Of a DNA stretch of 64,000 nt, positions 46,826 through 56,668 are shown piece after piece. Position 1 is the stretch's first letter; every line of letters starts with the position of its first letter. This DNA comes from Kushneria aurantia DSM 21353 (GTDB taxonomy: Bacteria; Pseudomonadota; Gammaproteobacteria; Pseudomonadales; Halomonadaceae). The stretch lies in contig NZ_KB907870.1 of the NCBI RefSeq assembly GCF_000382245.1, forward strand, positions 24,274 through 88,273, written 5' to 3'. The position numbers and the translations under genes were made by a program. The notes under the pieces are model-generated. The model was not told the origin of the DNA. It searched no databases and worked only from the letters and a program-made list of their open reading frames with translations.

Positions 46826-47347
46826 ATGTCAGTGACCACGCAACACTCCTTCAATCGCGACGAGCTGCTCAAGTGCAGTCAGGGGGCGCTCTTCGGCCCC
46901 GGCAACGCGCAGTTACCCGCACCCAATATGCTGATGCTGGACCGCATCACCAATATCCAGGTCGAAGGCGGCAAGCACGGCAAGGGCGAGCTGATCGCCG
47001 AACTGGATATTCATCCCGATCTGTGGTTCTTTCAGTGCCACTTTCCCGGCGATCCGGTCATGCCGGGCTGTCTGGGCCTCGACGCCATGTGGCAGCTGGT
47101 CGGCTTTCATCTCGGCTGGCTGGGCAATCCGGGGCGCGGTCGCGCACTGGGCTGCGGCGAGGTGAAGTTTTCCGGCCAGATTCTGCCGGATGCCGAACGC
47201 GTCACCTATCACATTCATATCAAGCGTGTGATCACCCGACGCCTGATCCTCGGCATCGCCGACGGCGTGCTGTCCGTCGACGGCCGCGATATCTATGAAG
47301 CCAACGACCTGCGCGTTGGCCTTTTCACCTCCACTGCCAATTTTTGA
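46826..47347 (+). CDS. fabA: 3-hydroxydecanoyl-ACP dehydratase/isomerase
   Basis: 173 residues, the usual FabA length. Hotdog-fold enzyme that dehydrates beta-hydroxydecanoyl-ACP and isomerises the product to the cis-3 form, entry to unsaturated fatty acids. Active-site His in [20 protein letters not shown] with the catalytic Asp in GLDAMWQL. Starts ATG, in an operon with fabB (13 bases downstream). The 159-base leader (46667-46825) has no clear FadR/FabR box. Confidence 0.97.
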   Translation: MSVTTQHSFNRDELLKCSQGALFGPGNAQLPAPNMLMLDRITNIQVEGGKHGKGELIAELDIHPDLWFFQCHFPGDPVMPGCLGLDAMWQLVGFHLGWLGNPGRGRALGCGEVKFSGQILPDAERVTYHIHIKRVITRRLILGIADGVLSVDGRDIYEANDLRVGLFTSTANF

Positions 47348-47360
47348 TGGGGAGGCACCC

Positions 47361-48578
47361 ATGCGACGAGTGGTAGTCACCGGCCTGGGCATCGTCTCCT
47401 GCCTGGGCAACGATCAGCACCAGGTTCTGCAGTCGCTGAAGGAGGGCCGCTCCGGTATCCGCTTTCGCGACGAGTACGTCGAACGCGGCATGCGCAGCCA
47501 CGTTGCCGGCGTCGTGGATATCGATCTCGATGCCCTTATCGATCGCAAGCAGCGCCGTTTCATGGGCGATGCGGCCGCCTATGCCCACGTCTCCATGCAG
47601 CAGGCGATCGAAGACGCCGGTCTCGAGCCGAATCAGGTCTCCAATCTGCGCACCGGCCTGATCGCCGGCTCCGGCGGCGCCTCCTCGGCCAACCAGGTCG
47701 AAGCCGCCGACGTGCTGCGCGAAAAGGGGCTGCGCCGCGTTGGCCCCTACCGCGTAACACGCACCATGGGCAGCACGGTATCGGCCTGCCTGGCGACGCC
47801 TTTCGCCATCAAGGGGGTCAACTACTCGATCTCCTCGGCCTGTGCCACCTCGGCACACTGCATCGGCAGCGCCGTCGAACAGATCCAGCTCGGCAAGCAG
47901 GATATCGTCTTCGCCGGCGGCGGCGAAGAAGAGCACTGGACACTCTCCTGCCTGTTCGACGCCATGGGCGCGCTCTCCACCGGTTACAACGACCGCCCCG
48001 AAAAGGCGTCGCGCGCTTATGACACCGCTCGCGACGGCTTCGTGATCGCCGGTGGCGGCGCCATGCTGGTGCTCGAGGAGCTGGAACACGCCCGCGCCCG
48101 CGGCGCGAAAATCTACGCCGAGGTGGTCGGCTACGGGGCCAATTCCGACGGTCACGATATGGTCGCCCCCTCCGGCGAGGGCGGCGCACGCTGCATGCAG
48201 CAGGCGCTCGCCACCGTCGAGCAGCCGATCGACTATATCAACACCCACGGCACCTCTACGCCCGTGGGCGATATATCGGAACTGAGAGCCCTGCGCAGCA
48301 TCTTCGGCGACAGCGTGCCGCCGCTCTCCTCCACCAAGTCGCTGACCGGCCACTCGCTGGGCGCGACCGGGGCCCAGGAGGCGATCTATTCGCTTTTGAT
48401 GATGAAAAACGACTTCATCTGCGCCTCCGCCAACGTCGAGGAGCTCGATCCGGAAGCCGCCGACCTCGATGTGGTGATCGCGCGCCGCGACGGCGTGCGC
48501 CTCGAGCGCGTGCTCTCCAACAGCTTCGGCTTCGGTGGCACCAACGCCTGCCTGATCTTTCAGCGCATGAGTGACTGA
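47361..48578 (+). CDS. fabB: Beta-ketoacyl-ACP synthase I
   Basis: 405 residues. Elongates unsaturated acyl-ACPs from FabA. Catalytic Cys in [15 protein letters not shown], the two His in [12 protein letters not shown] and [16 protein letters not shown], and the C-terminal [13 protein letters not shown]. Strong SD GGGGAGG six bases before the ATG. Operon with fabA; ended by a 17-bp hairpin. Confidence 0.97.
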   Translation: MRRVVVTGLGIVSCLGNDQHQVLQSLKEGRSGIRFRDEYVERGMRSHVAGVVDIDLDALIDRKQRRFMGDAAAYAHVSMQQAIEDAGLEPNQVSNLRTGLIAGSGGASSANQVEAADVLREKGLRRVGPYRVTRTMGSTVSACLATPFAIKGVNYSISSACATSAHCIGSAVEQIQLGKQDIVFAGGGEEEHWTLSCLFDAMGALSTGYNDRPEKASRAYDTARDGFVIAGGGAMLVLEELEHARARGAKIYAEVVGYGANSDGHDMVAPSGEGGARCMQQALATVEQPIDYINTHGTSTPVGDISELRALRSIFGDSVPPLSSTKSLTGHSLGATGAQEAIYSLLMMKNDFICASANVEELDPEAADLDVVIARRDGVRLERVLSNSFGFGGTNACLIFQRMSD

Positions 48579-48600
48579 CCAGGGCCGCAGCGGCATCACC

Positions 48601-48640
48601 AAAGAGGCGGGGCGCCATTGTACTGGCGCCCCGCCTCTTT
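48601..48640. terminator. Bidirectional terminator, 17-bp perfect stem
   Basis: AAAGAGGCGGGGCGCCA and its exact complement flank a 6-base loop (TTGTAC). T-runs at both ends (TTT on plus and on minus). It serves the convergent fabB and acyltransferase genes. Confidence 0.88.
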
Positions 48641-48660
48641 GTGCCGCATACGCCTGTACT

Positions 48661-49410
48661 TCAGGCCGTGCCGGGACTTGCTGCCTCGACCGGGCGCGGC
48701 ACCTCGGAGATGCGCGCAAGCTGGGTCTCGATCCACTGCTCGACGTCCCGGGTCACCGCCTCCGGCGAGCGCTCTGCGGTGGCGATCGGGGCGCCGATCA
48801 CTACCCGGATCTGACCGGGATGTTTGATAACACCGTGGCCGGGCCAGTGCTCGCCGGCGTTGTGCGCGATCGGCAGCACCGGCACACCGGCACGACAGGC
48901 GATATGAACGCCACTCTTGTTGAAGCGCCGGCGCTGGCCCGGCGGCACACGTGTTCCCTCCGGGAAAAGCAGCACCGACAGCCCTTGTGACAGCCGTTCG
49001 GCGCCCTCGGAAAGCACCTGGCGCAGCGCCTTCGAAGGCTTCGAGCGGTCCAGCGGAATGGGCTTGAGCAGTCGCAGCCCCCAGCCGAACACCGGAATGC
49101 GCAGCAGCTCCTGCTTGAGCACGGTGCAAAGCGGCATCTTCAGCGTTTGCAGAAACAGGGTTTCCCACTCGCTCTGATGATTGGCGAGCATGACCACTGC
49201 CCCGTCCGGGATATTGTCACGCCCTTCGATACGATAGCGCACGCCGCAGCATAGACCGAACCAGGCAACGATAAAGCGATTGTAGAGATTGAGCACACGA
49301 AAGCGTCCGCCGAGCGGCAGCACCAGCGCCAGCGGCAGCAGGGTGAAGGCACCCACCGTGATCGCCAGCAGATAGCCCGCATAGAACAGCAGACTGCGCA
49401 GCAGCTTCAT
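48661..49410 (-). CDS. plsC: 1-acyl-sn-glycerol-3-phosphate acyltransferase (PlsC-like)
   Basis: 249 residues. N-terminal membrane anchor (about 5-28), then the LPLAT domain: ANHQSEWETLFLQ (HX4E rather than the usual HX4D), KPIPLDRSKPSKALRQ, and LFPEGTRVPPGQRRRFN with the EGTR motif. Transfers an acyl chain to lysophosphatidic acid; it may use FabA/FabB-derived acyl-ACP. Its start overlaps the upstream reductase stop by 4 bases. Confidence 0.88.
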   Translation of the reverse strand: MKLLRSLLFYAGYLLAITVGAFTLLPLALVLPLGGRFRVLNLYNRFIVAWFGLCCGVRYRIEGRDNIPDGAVVMLANHQSEWETLFLQTLKMPLCTVLKQELLRIPVFGWGLRLLKPIPLDRSKPSKALRQVLSEGAERLSQGLSVLLFPEGTRVPPGQRRRFNKSGVHIACRAGVPVLPIAHNAGEHWPGHGVIKHPGQIRVVIGAPIATAERSPEAVTRDVEQWIETQLARISEVPRPVEAASPGTA

Positions 49411-50282
49411 GCGCTGCCCTCCTCACCGAAACGGCGCCGACACCACTGCTCGAGCAACCCGTCCAGCGCCAGTCGCCAGGGCTTTTGATGGACACCGAAG
49501 GTCTCCAGCACCCGGCGGCAGTTGAGCACACGCCGCAGCGGCTGGTCGTGATGATGACGCAGCGGCTGAATACGCCCTGTCTGCAGATCCGCCTCGCGGC
49601 GAGTGAGATAGAGCTCGAACTGCTGCTGCACCACACTATGAAAGGTGTACAGGCTGACCGGCTCGACGCCGGCAATATGGTAGGCACCCCAGCCACTGGC
49701 CCCACTCAGCTGCTGTGCCAGCATGCCCAGGGTGGCACGCGCCACGGCGCTGGCGGGAGTGGGGCAGATGATCTCGTCCTCCGCGGCACGCAGGGTACCA
49801 CCTCCGGCCAGCTCATCGAGGATATCGCTCAGCCAGCCATCGCGCCCCTCCAGTGCCATCAGCGGGCCGGTACGGATGATAAACCAGGCATCGAGCCGCG
49901 TGCGGATACGCTCTCCCACCGCCAGCAGACGTTTGAGACCCTCGTCGCGCGGCGCGGGGAGCACGCTCTCTTCGATCGGCGTTTCGGCGCCATCCTCGAA
50001 AATCTGGTCGCTGACAAACCACACCAGTGGCAGTGAACAGGCACGACACGCCTCGAGATTGTCCTCGATAGCGCCGGCATAGGCCGCCAGCTCGGCGTAG
50101 TCGACACCGCCAGGCGCACACAGCGGCGGGCAGATAACCGCATCGGGGGCCGCCTCGCGCAGTTGATCGGGGCTCGAGCGCAGCGCGCTCTCGACCACCA
50201 GCTCGATATCCTGGCGCGGCGCCACTTCATCGATCAGTGCACGACCGAGGCAGTGGCCGGCATCCAGCAGTAGTAGTTTCAT
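49407..50282 (-). CDS. RfbD-like NAD(P)-binding sugar-nucleotide reductase
   Basis: 291 residues, SDR fold resembling dTDP-4-dehydrorhamnose reductase. LLLLDAGHCLGRALIDE (degenerate Rossmann start), LPLVWFVSDQIFEDGAETPI (the SDxxF..G element), RTGPLMALEGRDGW and GWGAYHIAGVEPVSLYTF. The usual YxxxK is not obvious (the corresponding segment is PRDEGLKRLL, with Lys but no Tyr), so it may not be an active reductase. Coupled with the acyltransferase by a 4-base overlap. Confidence 0.72.
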   Translation of the reverse strand: MKLLLLDAGHCLGRALIDEVAPRQDIELVVESALRSSPDQLREAAPDAVICPPLCAPGGVDYAELAAYAGAIEDNLEACRACSLPLVWFVSDQIFEDGAETPIEESVLPAPRDEGLKRLLAVGERIRTRLDAWFIIRTGPLMALEGRDGWLSDILDELAGGGTLRAAEDEIICPTPASAVARATLGMLAQQLSGASGWGAYHIAGVEPVSLYTFHSVVQQQFELYLTRREADLQTGRIQPLRHHHDQPLRRVLNCRRVLETFGVHQKPWRLALDGLLEQWCRRRFGEEGSA

Positions 50283-50465
50283 GCGGGGAAAGCCCGACAG
50301 AGGACAGAACCAACAGGCGTTAACGCCTCGCCTGGCGGACGATAACGCGGCAGGTGGCCCACTTTACCCAAAATCGCTCGGCCGTGCATCGCCTCCAGCT
50401 TCGCTCGCGCGCGAGCGACTCGACTATGCTTGCAGTAACGTTCGACAGGCCGACAGAGTTTTTCC

Positions 50466-51485
50466 ATGCCCGATGCCATCTCCGACACCCGCTGCGTGAC
50501 TCGACATCCCTGCGGCAGAGGGTTCACCTACCGTGACGAACAGGGCCAAACGCTGAAGGATCGCCACTGGCGAGAATGGATTCGTGGCCTGGCGATTCCG
50601 CCGGCGTGGCGCGAGGTCGAGATCACCCTCGATCCGCAGGCACGCATTCACGCCACAGGGCGCGACAGCGCCGGGCGCAAACAGTACATCTACAACCGTG
50701 ACTGGCGCGAGCGCCGCGAGCAGCAGAAATTCGACCGTATCGTCGATTTCGCCGCTCGCCTCTCCACCATGCGCCGCGTTACCGGCCAGCATCTGGCGCG
50801 CGAAGGCATGCCCCGCGAGAAGGTGCTCGCCTGTATGGTACGGCTGCTGGATACGGCCTATTTTCGTCCCGGCAGCGACAGCTACCGCGAACAGAACGAC
50901 TCCTTCGGGCTGACCACCATGCGTTCGCGCCATCTGACCATCGAGGGTGACGAACTGATCTTCGACTACCGCGGCAAAAGTGGCCAGCAACAGCACAAGA
51001 TGGTCGAGGATGAGCGACTGGCAACCGTGGTCGCCGAGCTTGATGACATCCCCGGCTACGAAATCTTCAAGTATTACGACGACGACGGTCACAAGGTGCG
51101 CGTCAACAGCGACGACCTCAACGACTACATCCACGAGGTCATGGGTGAGCGCTTCAGCGCCAAGGATTTTCGCACCTGGGCGGGCACCTCGATCGCCGCC
51201 CTGGCACTCGACGAGCTGGGCGCCGGCGACTGCGAAAGGACCATTCAAAAGCACATCAAAAGCGCAGTGGAGCGCGTTGCCACCACCCTGGGCAATACTC
51301 CGAGCATCGCCCGCGCCAGCTACATCGACCCACGTGTGATCGAGTGCTACATGGCGGGACATCTGTTACGCCACTTCCTCGAACAGATCGAGGAAGCGCT
51401 GGAGGATGAGGCGCTCAGCGCCCCGGAGGAGCGCGCGGTACTCAAACTGCTGCAGAGCCGGCTGGCGCAGTCGCTGCCCGGCTGA
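50466..51485 (+). CDS. DNA topoisomerase IB (eukaryotic-like)
   Basis: 339 residues, poxvirus-type type IB topoisomerase. Conserved N-terminal GFTYRDEQGQTLKD, then RKQYIYNRDWRERREQQKFD, YFRPGSDSYREQNDSFGLTT, FRTWAGTSIAALALDELG (active-site Arg region) and SIARASYIDPRVIECY with the nucleophile Tyr near the C-terminus. Relaxes supercoils of both signs by a 3'-phosphotyrosine intermediate. Isolated gene; no strong SD. Such enzymes are scattered in bacteria and are probably exchanged horizontally. Confidence 0.93.
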   Translation: MPDAISDTRCVTRHPCGRGFTYRDEQGQTLKDRHWREWIRGLAIPPAWREVEITLDPQARIHATGRDSAGRKQYIYNRDWRERREQQKFDRIVDFAARLSTMRRVTGQHLAREGMPREKVLACMVRLLDTAYFRPGSDSYREQNDSFGLTTMRSRHLTIEGDELIFDYRGKSGQQQHKMVEDERLATVVAELDDIPGYEIFKYYDDDGHKVRVNSDDLNDYIHEVMGERFSAKDFRTWAGTSIAALALDELGAGDCERTIQKHIKSAVERVATTLGNTPSIARASYIDPRVIECYMAGHLLRHFLEQIEEALEDEALSAPEERAVLKLLQSRLAQSLPG

Positions 51486-51532
51486 CAGCACATCAGCGTG
51501 AAGCATCGGTCAGACCGGGCACGACATGGCAA

Positions 51533-53668
51533 CTACTCGAGCCGAATGACCGCGCAGTCGTAGCCTGCCAGCGTCAGCGTCCCGTCAACCCGGTTCCCGG
51601 AAAGCAGGTCCGTGCCCTGCGGCAGGGTGTCAAGACGGTACTCGCGGTGCTCGGTGTTCATCACAAACAGCAGACGACGATCGTCGGCCTCGCGCATTGT
51701 GACGTCGATGCCGGCCGGAAGATCGTCAATCAACGGCGCCACTGCGGCGTTCTCCACCAGCCAGTCGAGCAGCACCGGTGCCAGTTCATCGCTGAGGTAG
51801 GTGCCCAGATAGAGCAGTTGACCGCGCCCCAGGCGGCGTCGCGTAATCACCGCACGACCGGCCAGAAAGCGGTTGGACCAGCGCGCCAGCACCTCGGTAT
51901 CGGCCGCCGGTTCGACGATCTCGTAGCAGTGGCCGGCGGTCAGTTCACGCCCCATGAAATTGAAGCGATAGCGCCGGCGCGAGGATTCGGTGGGTCGCTC
52001 GGTGGGCACGAAATGTCCCGCCGGCGGCATATCCCGCGACGTGAGCGCGTCCTGGTCGGGAGCCGCCAGGCGCCCGAATTCCTCTATCGTCACGCCGGTC
52101 AATTCGCTCAGTTCCGGCCCCGGTGCCGGCTGGCGAATCACATGGTTGTGGACGTCGCGCGTACCGCTGCGCGCGCCGATGATGACCGTGCCGCCGGCCT
52201 CGGCAAAGCGCCGGATCGCCTCGCTCCAGCCCGCTTTCCAGATCAGCCAGTGCGGTACGTAGAATACCTTCAGTCGCGCCAGTTCATCCTCGGGGTGCAC
52301 GAAACCGGTCGCGACGCCACGCTCGAAGCAGATCCGGTGCAGCAGTGTGGCATCGTCCTGCGGCGAGGGAAGACCGAGCGGGTAGGTGGTGTGGGCAATT
52401 TCATTGTCGAAATCAGCCGCGGCGATCCCCACATCGATGCGCACCCGGGTGCCCATCAGCGGTTCCCTGATGGCGGCGATATCGCGCCCCACCTGACACG
52501 CCTCATCGAAGCGCCGCCGTGGAATATCGTCGTGATCGAGCAGCCCCATCCAGTAGATCTCGGCGCCGAAGTGGGCAGGCCGCCAGCGGAAAAACATCAG
52601 CCCGTCAGCACCGCGGGCGATCGACGACAGCGCCATACGCCGCATTTCGCCCGGCTCCGGCACCAGGGTAGAAAACATCGGCTGACTGCCCAGTCCCGAC
52701 TGCTGCTCGGGGACGATGAAATTGCCGGCGAAACCGCGACAGCGGTCCAGAAAATTGGCCTGCTGATAGGCGGGCCCGCCGATGCGCCACTTCTCCTCGT
52801 GCAGCAGGGGGTAGACGTCATAGCCGAGGAAGTCGAGATCGTCGGCAAAGCCGTTGCGAAAATCGACATCGGCGATCAGCCCTATATTGTGAAACACAAA
52901 CCAGTCGTCATTGACGCGCCGCAGGATATCGACCTGATCGCGCTGAAACTGCATCGTGGCGTAGGCCAGAAAGCGATGATAATCCTGCACGTGGCCGGGG
53001 CCACAGGGCGCCGGAGCGCCCGAATGCGGCAGCACGATCTGGTCGAAGCTGCGATAGGCGGTGGCCCAGAAGTTGCCGCCCCAGGCCGCGTTGAGCGCCT
53101 CGATGGTGGTGTACTTTCTTTCGCAGAAGGACCGAAATCCGGATTCGGCCGCTTCCGACCAGCAGGTCGGCATGCTGGTGTTGAGCTCATTGTCGGTCTG
53201 CCAGCCGATAACGTGTGGATTATCGCGGAAGTGGGTGGCCATCGCCTCGGTGATGAGACGTGAGAAGGCGCGAAACAGCGGATGCGTGGTGTCGGCGTGC
53301 TGGCGCGAGCCGTGATGCATGCGACGTCCGTCACTGTCGACCCGCAGCACCTGTGGATACTTCTCGGTCAACCAGCGCGGCGGCGTGGCCGTCGGCGTGC
53401 ACATGATAATACCGAGGCCGTGCGCCGCCAGTATCTCGATGGCACGATCGAAGAGATCGAAGTCATAAACGCCCTCGACCGGTTCGAACAGGTGCCAGGC
53501 GAACTCCCCCAGCCGCACGACATTGAAGCCGCACTGCACCATGCGCTGCGCATCGCGCGCCCAGTAGCTTTCATCGACATGCTCGGGGTAGTGCGGCACG
53601 CCGTAAAGGAAGGTATCGGTGGCGATCGGCCGCCATGCCGACAGCGGCATATTCGCGGTGTTTTTCAT
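51533..53668 (-). CDS. Beta-galactosidase, glycoside hydrolase family 42
   Basis: 711 residues, three-domain GH42 architecture. TIM barrel start (YGVPHYPEHVDESYWARDAQ), acid/base Glu161 in IGWQTDNELNTSMP, nucleophile Glu321 in NFIVPEQQSGLGS. The HGSRQHADTTHP loop lacks the Cys residues that bind zinc in thermophilic GH42 enzymes. Cytoplasmic; no signal peptide, so it acts on sugars imported by the ABC system. Its start overlaps the MalK-type ATPase stop by 4 bases. Confidence 0.93.
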   Translation of the reverse strand: MKNTANMPLSAWRPIATDTFLYGVPHYPEHVDESYWARDAQRMVQCGFNVVRLGEFAWHLFEPVEGVYDFDLFDRAIEILAAHGLGIIMCTPTATPPRWLTEKYPQVLRVDSDGRRMHHGSRQHADTTHPLFRAFSRLITEAMATHFRDNPHVIGWQTDNELNTSMPTCWSEAAESGFRSFCERKYTTIEALNAAWGGNFWATAYRSFDQIVLPHSGAPAPCGPGHVQDYHRFLAYATMQFQRDQVDILRRVNDDWFVFHNIGLIADVDFRNGFADDLDFLGYDVYPLLHEEKWRIGGPAYQQANFLDRCRGFAGNFIVPEQQSGLGSQPMFSTLVPEPGEMRRMALSSIARGADGLMFFRWRPAHFGAEIYWMGLLDHDDIPRRRFDEACQVGRDIAAIREPLMGTRVRIDVGIAAADFDNEIAHTTYPLGLPSPQDDATLLHRICFERGVATGFVHPEDELARLKVFYVPHWLIWKAGWSEAIRRFAEAGGTVIIGARSGTRDVHNHVIRQPAPGPELSELTGVTIEEFGRLAAPDQDALTSRDMPPAGHFVPTERPTESSRRRYRFNFMGRELTAGHCYEIVEPAADTEVLARWSNRFLAGRAVITRRRLGRGQLLYLGTYLSDELAPVLLDWLVENAAVAPLIDDLPAGIDVTMREADDRRLLFVMNTEHREYRLDTLPQGTDLLSGNRVDGTLTLAGYDCAVIRLE

Positions 53669-54825
53669 GATTCGGCCTTATTCGGGGCGGACGGGGTATC
53701 AAGGGGGCGCCTCGGCGTCATCGTATTGCCGGCGGCGTCGAAGACGTACAGAGCGTCGCTGTCGAAGCCGAGAGTGACGCTGTCGTCACGCCGCATCGGC
53801 GTGCGACGATCGGCCTGTACTGTCAGATGGCCAAGGCCGTCTTCCGACTCGCTGGCACGCACCGCACCGGCATCGATATAGGCGATGCTCTCGCGGCCAG
53901 GCTCCTCTACCAGACTGACCTGCCCCGCCAGCCGGTGCTCGCCCCCGCCGTCGGTGCGGATATCCTCCGGCCGCAGGCCCAGGGTGATCTCATCACCTGT
54001 CACCAGCCGCGCCTCGGGCCGCCTGGCCACCCGGACGCCCTCGAGCCCTTCCAGGCTGACGCCGAACGACTCGTCGTCGACGTCGGCCACTCGCGCCGTC
54101 ATGAAATTCATCCGCGGCGAGCCGAGGAAACCGGCCACGAAACGGTTGACCGGGTTGACGTAGAGTTCGGACGGTACGCCGATCTGCTCGATGCCCCCCT
54201 GATTCATCAGCACGATACGGGTGGCCATGGTCATCGCCTCGACCTGATCGTGGGTGACATAGATCATGGTGGCGTCAAGTCGGCGGTAGAGCATGCCGAT
54301 CTCGATACGCATCCGGGTGCGCAGCGCGGCATCCAGATTCGACAGCGGCTCATCGAACAGAAACACCGAAGGCGAGCGCGTGATAGCGCGCCCGATCGCC
54401 ACGCGCTGACGCTGGCCGCCGGAGAGCTGCTTCGGCCGCATGTCGAGATAGTCGCTGATCTGCAGAATGCTGGCTGCGTTTTCGACCGCCTCACGGATCT
54501 CCGCCTTCGGCCGGCCGGCCATGCGCAGACCGAAGCCCATGTTCTCGGCTACCGTCATGTGCGGGTAGAGCGCGTAGGACTGAAACACCATGGCAATGTC
54601 GCGATCGCCCGGCTCGAGGCGCGTGACATCGCGCCCGTCAATCAATACCCGACCGGCGTCGGCTGGCTCCAGTCCGGCGATGATCTTCAAAAGCGTTGAC
54701 TTGCCACAACCGGAGGGACCCACCACGACGATGAACTCCTTTTCCGTCGTGGCGAGGCTGATTTTGTCCAGCGTGGTTCGCTGACCGTAGCGCTTAACGA
54801 TACGGTCCAGTTCAAAATCATTCAT
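53665..54825 (-). CDS. MalK/UgpC-type ABC ATPase for sugar import
   Basis: 386 residues. ABC domain: Walker A VGPSGCGKSTLLKII, Q-loop VFQSYALYPHMTV, signature LSGGQRQRVAIGRAI, Walker B LFDEPLSNLDAALR, followed by the OB-type MalK regulatory domain (TLGLRPEDIR). Powers the two permeases encoded downstream in sequence but upstream in the operon. 64-base gap to the permease stop. Confidence 0.94.
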   Translation of the reverse strand: MNDFELDRIVKRYGQRTTLDKISLATTEKEFIVVVGPSGCGKSTLLKIIAGLEPADAGRVLIDGRDVTRLEPGDRDIAMVFQSYALYPHMTVAENMGFGLRMAGRPKAEIREAVENAASILQISDYLDMRPKQLSGGQRQRVAIGRAITRSPSVFLFDEPLSNLDAALRTRMRIEIGMLYRRLDATMIYVTHDQVEAMTMATRIVLMNQGGIEQIGVPSELYVNPVNRFVAGFLGSPRMNFMTARVADVDDESFGVSLEGLEGVRVARRPEARLVTGDEITLGLRPEDIRTDGGGEHRLAGQVSLVEEPGRESIAYIDAGAVRASESEDGLGHLTVQADRRTPMRRDDSVTLGFDSDALYVFDAAGNTMTPRRPLDTPSAPNKAES

Positions 54826-54889
54826 ATCGTTGGTATCCCGTCGCTCTTTGCCATCGCCAACCTGTGGCCTGTCTCGACGCTCGCGCGGA

Positions 54890-55741
54890 TCAGCCCTTGA
54901 CCGCGCCCATCGTCAATCCGCGCACAAAATGGCGCTGCATGAAGAAAAATAGCGCCACGGGCGGCAGCGAGATGACGATCGTCGCTGCGGAGACCAGGTC
55001 CCAGCTCGCCGCATACTGTCCCATGAGATTGGCCAGCCCCGCCGTGACCGGCTTGACGCTATCGCTGGGCGACAGCACCACTGCCCAGAAGTAGTCGTTC
55101 CAGATAAAGGTGAAGAGCAGGATCGCCAGCGCCGCCAACGCCGGACGCACCAGCGGCACGACGACATGGATAAGCGTCTGCAGCGGTGACGCGCCCTCCG
55201 CGCGTGCCGCCTCGAACAGCTCATCGGGCAGTGCGGCGATAAAATTGCGCATGAACAGCGTGGCGAAACCGGTCTGGAAGGCGACGTGGAAGACGATCAG
55301 GGCCAGATAGGTGTTGTAGATACCCAGCGCCAGGGTCAGGTTGCGAACCGGGATCATCATGATTTGAAAGGGCAGAAAGTTGCCGCCGACAAAGACCGCA
55401 AACAGCAGGATGTTGCCGCGGAAGCGATAGCGTGACAGCACATAGCCGGTCAATGTCGACAGGCATAGCACGCCCAGCACCGAAGGAATGGTGATCACCA
55501 GACTGTTGAAAAAGTAGTGGCCCATGGGGGTCTGGGTGAACACCCCGAGATAGTTCTCCACCAGCTCGAAGGATGAGGGCCAGCCCCAGTAATTGCCCAT
55601 CATGATGTCACTACCCGGCCTGATCGATGTCATCAATACCGCCAGCAGAGGCAGCAGCCACAGCAGCAGCACCACCGTCACGGCCGTCAGATAGAGCGCT
55701 TTTTTGACCGGCTCGCCGGCCCCGATCTGTCGTGGATACAT
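54890..55741 (-). CDS. Carbohydrate ABC permease, MalG-type
   Basis: 283 residues with six membrane helices. EAA loop EAARAEGASPLQTLIHVVVP meets the ATPase. Also FVGGNFLPFQIMMIPVRNLT and a C-terminal QRHFVRGLTMGAVKG, typical of MalG-like subunits. Its start shares one base with the MalF-type stop (TGATG). Confidence 0.92.
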   Translation of the reverse strand: MYPRQIGAGEPVKKALYLTAVTVVLLLWLLPLLAVLMTSIRPGSDIMMGNYWGWPSSFELVENYLGVFTQTPMGHYFFNSLVITIPSVLGVLCLSTLTGYVLSRYRFRGNILLFAVFVGGNFLPFQIMMIPVRNLTLALGIYNTYLALIVFHVAFQTGFATLFMRNFIAALPDELFEAARAEGASPLQTLIHVVVPLVRPALAALAILLFTFIWNDYFWAVVLSPSDSVKPVTAGLANLMGQYAASWDLVSAATIVISLPPVALFFFMQRHFVRGLTMGAVKG

Positions 55742-56625
55742 CAGGCCGTTCCCCTTTCGATACGCAGCATGCGGTAGAGATACCAGGCAATGAAAAGCGC
55801 CATGATCACGAAAAGTACCGCCGCGATTGCCGCGCCGTAGCCGAAACGATAGGACTGGATCGACTCTTCATACATTTGATAGGCGAGCACGCTGGAGGAG
55901 CCGAAAGGCCCGCCGCCGGTCATGACCGACACCATGTCGAACGAGCGCAGTGCGCCGATAACGGTGATCGCGATGGCGATGAAGTTGACCTGCCTGAGCT
56001 GCGGCAACACCACGTGATACAACATGCGAAACCCTCTGGCGCCATCGACGCGCGCCGCTTCGATCTGGCTGTCGTCGAGGTTATTGAGCCCGGCCATGAA
56101 GAGAATCATGCAGAAGGAGACCTGAGGCCACAGCCCGGCGATCACTACGGCTACCGTCACCCACTGAGGATCCGACAGCAGTGCCGGAGCGGTGGCGTTC
56201 ATAGCCCGGAAAACAAGCGCCAGCAAACCGTTGGCAGGGTCGTAGAACCAGGTAAAGACCACGCCCACCGCCACCTGCGACATCACCAGCGGCATGAAGA
56301 AAAGTGTCTTGACCAGCCGCAGGCCGCGCAGTTGCTGGTTGACCAGCAGTGCAATCGCCAGCCCCAGTGGCGGCGCAGCCATGAACAATACCAGCCAGAT
56401 AATGTTGTTTTTCAACGACGTATAGAACTGCGGGTCATGAAACAGGGCAATGTAGTTATCCACGCCGACCCACGACATGTCACCGAGGCCATCCCACTGA
56501 AAAAAGCTGATGCGCAGACTTTCTGCCGAAGAGGCCACGATAACGACCCAGAACAGGATGACCCCGGGTGCCAGAAACAGCGTCGGCCATAGCCAGCCGC
56601 GATGGCGGTGTAGAAGCGAATGCAT
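55741..56625 (-). CDS. Carbohydrate ABC permease, MalF-type
   Basis: 294 residues, six helices. EAA loop EAARVDGARGFRMLYHVVLP. The start at 56625 has GGAG five bases before the ATG; the longer frame to 56727 would add a Ser/Ala-rich leader and is unlikely. Partner of the MalG-type permease. Confidence 0.92.
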   Translation of the reverse strand: MHSLLHRHRGWLWPTLFLAPGVILFWVVIVASSAESLRISFFQWDGLGDMSWVGVDNYIALFHDPQFYTSLKNNIIWLVLFMAAPPLGLAIALLVNQQLRGLRLVKTLFFMPLVMSQVAVGVVFTWFYDPANGLLALVFRAMNATAPALLSDPQWVTVAVVIAGLWPQVSFCMILFMAGLNNLDDSQIEAARVDGARGFRMLYHVVLPQLRQVNFIAIAITVIGALRSFDMVSVMTGGGPFGSSSVLAYQMYEESIQSYRFGYGAAIAAVLFVIMALFIAWYLYRMLRIERGTA

Positions 56626-56668
56626 GACAACTCCTGATTCTGCGGCCGAAGAGACAGGCGCGCCTGCT

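Noticed and set aside
47325..48719. 464-residue open frame antisense to fabB
   Set aside because: Long antisense frames arise from high G+C codon bias; fabB has all its catalytic residues and a strong SD, while the antisense frame has no recognisable domain.
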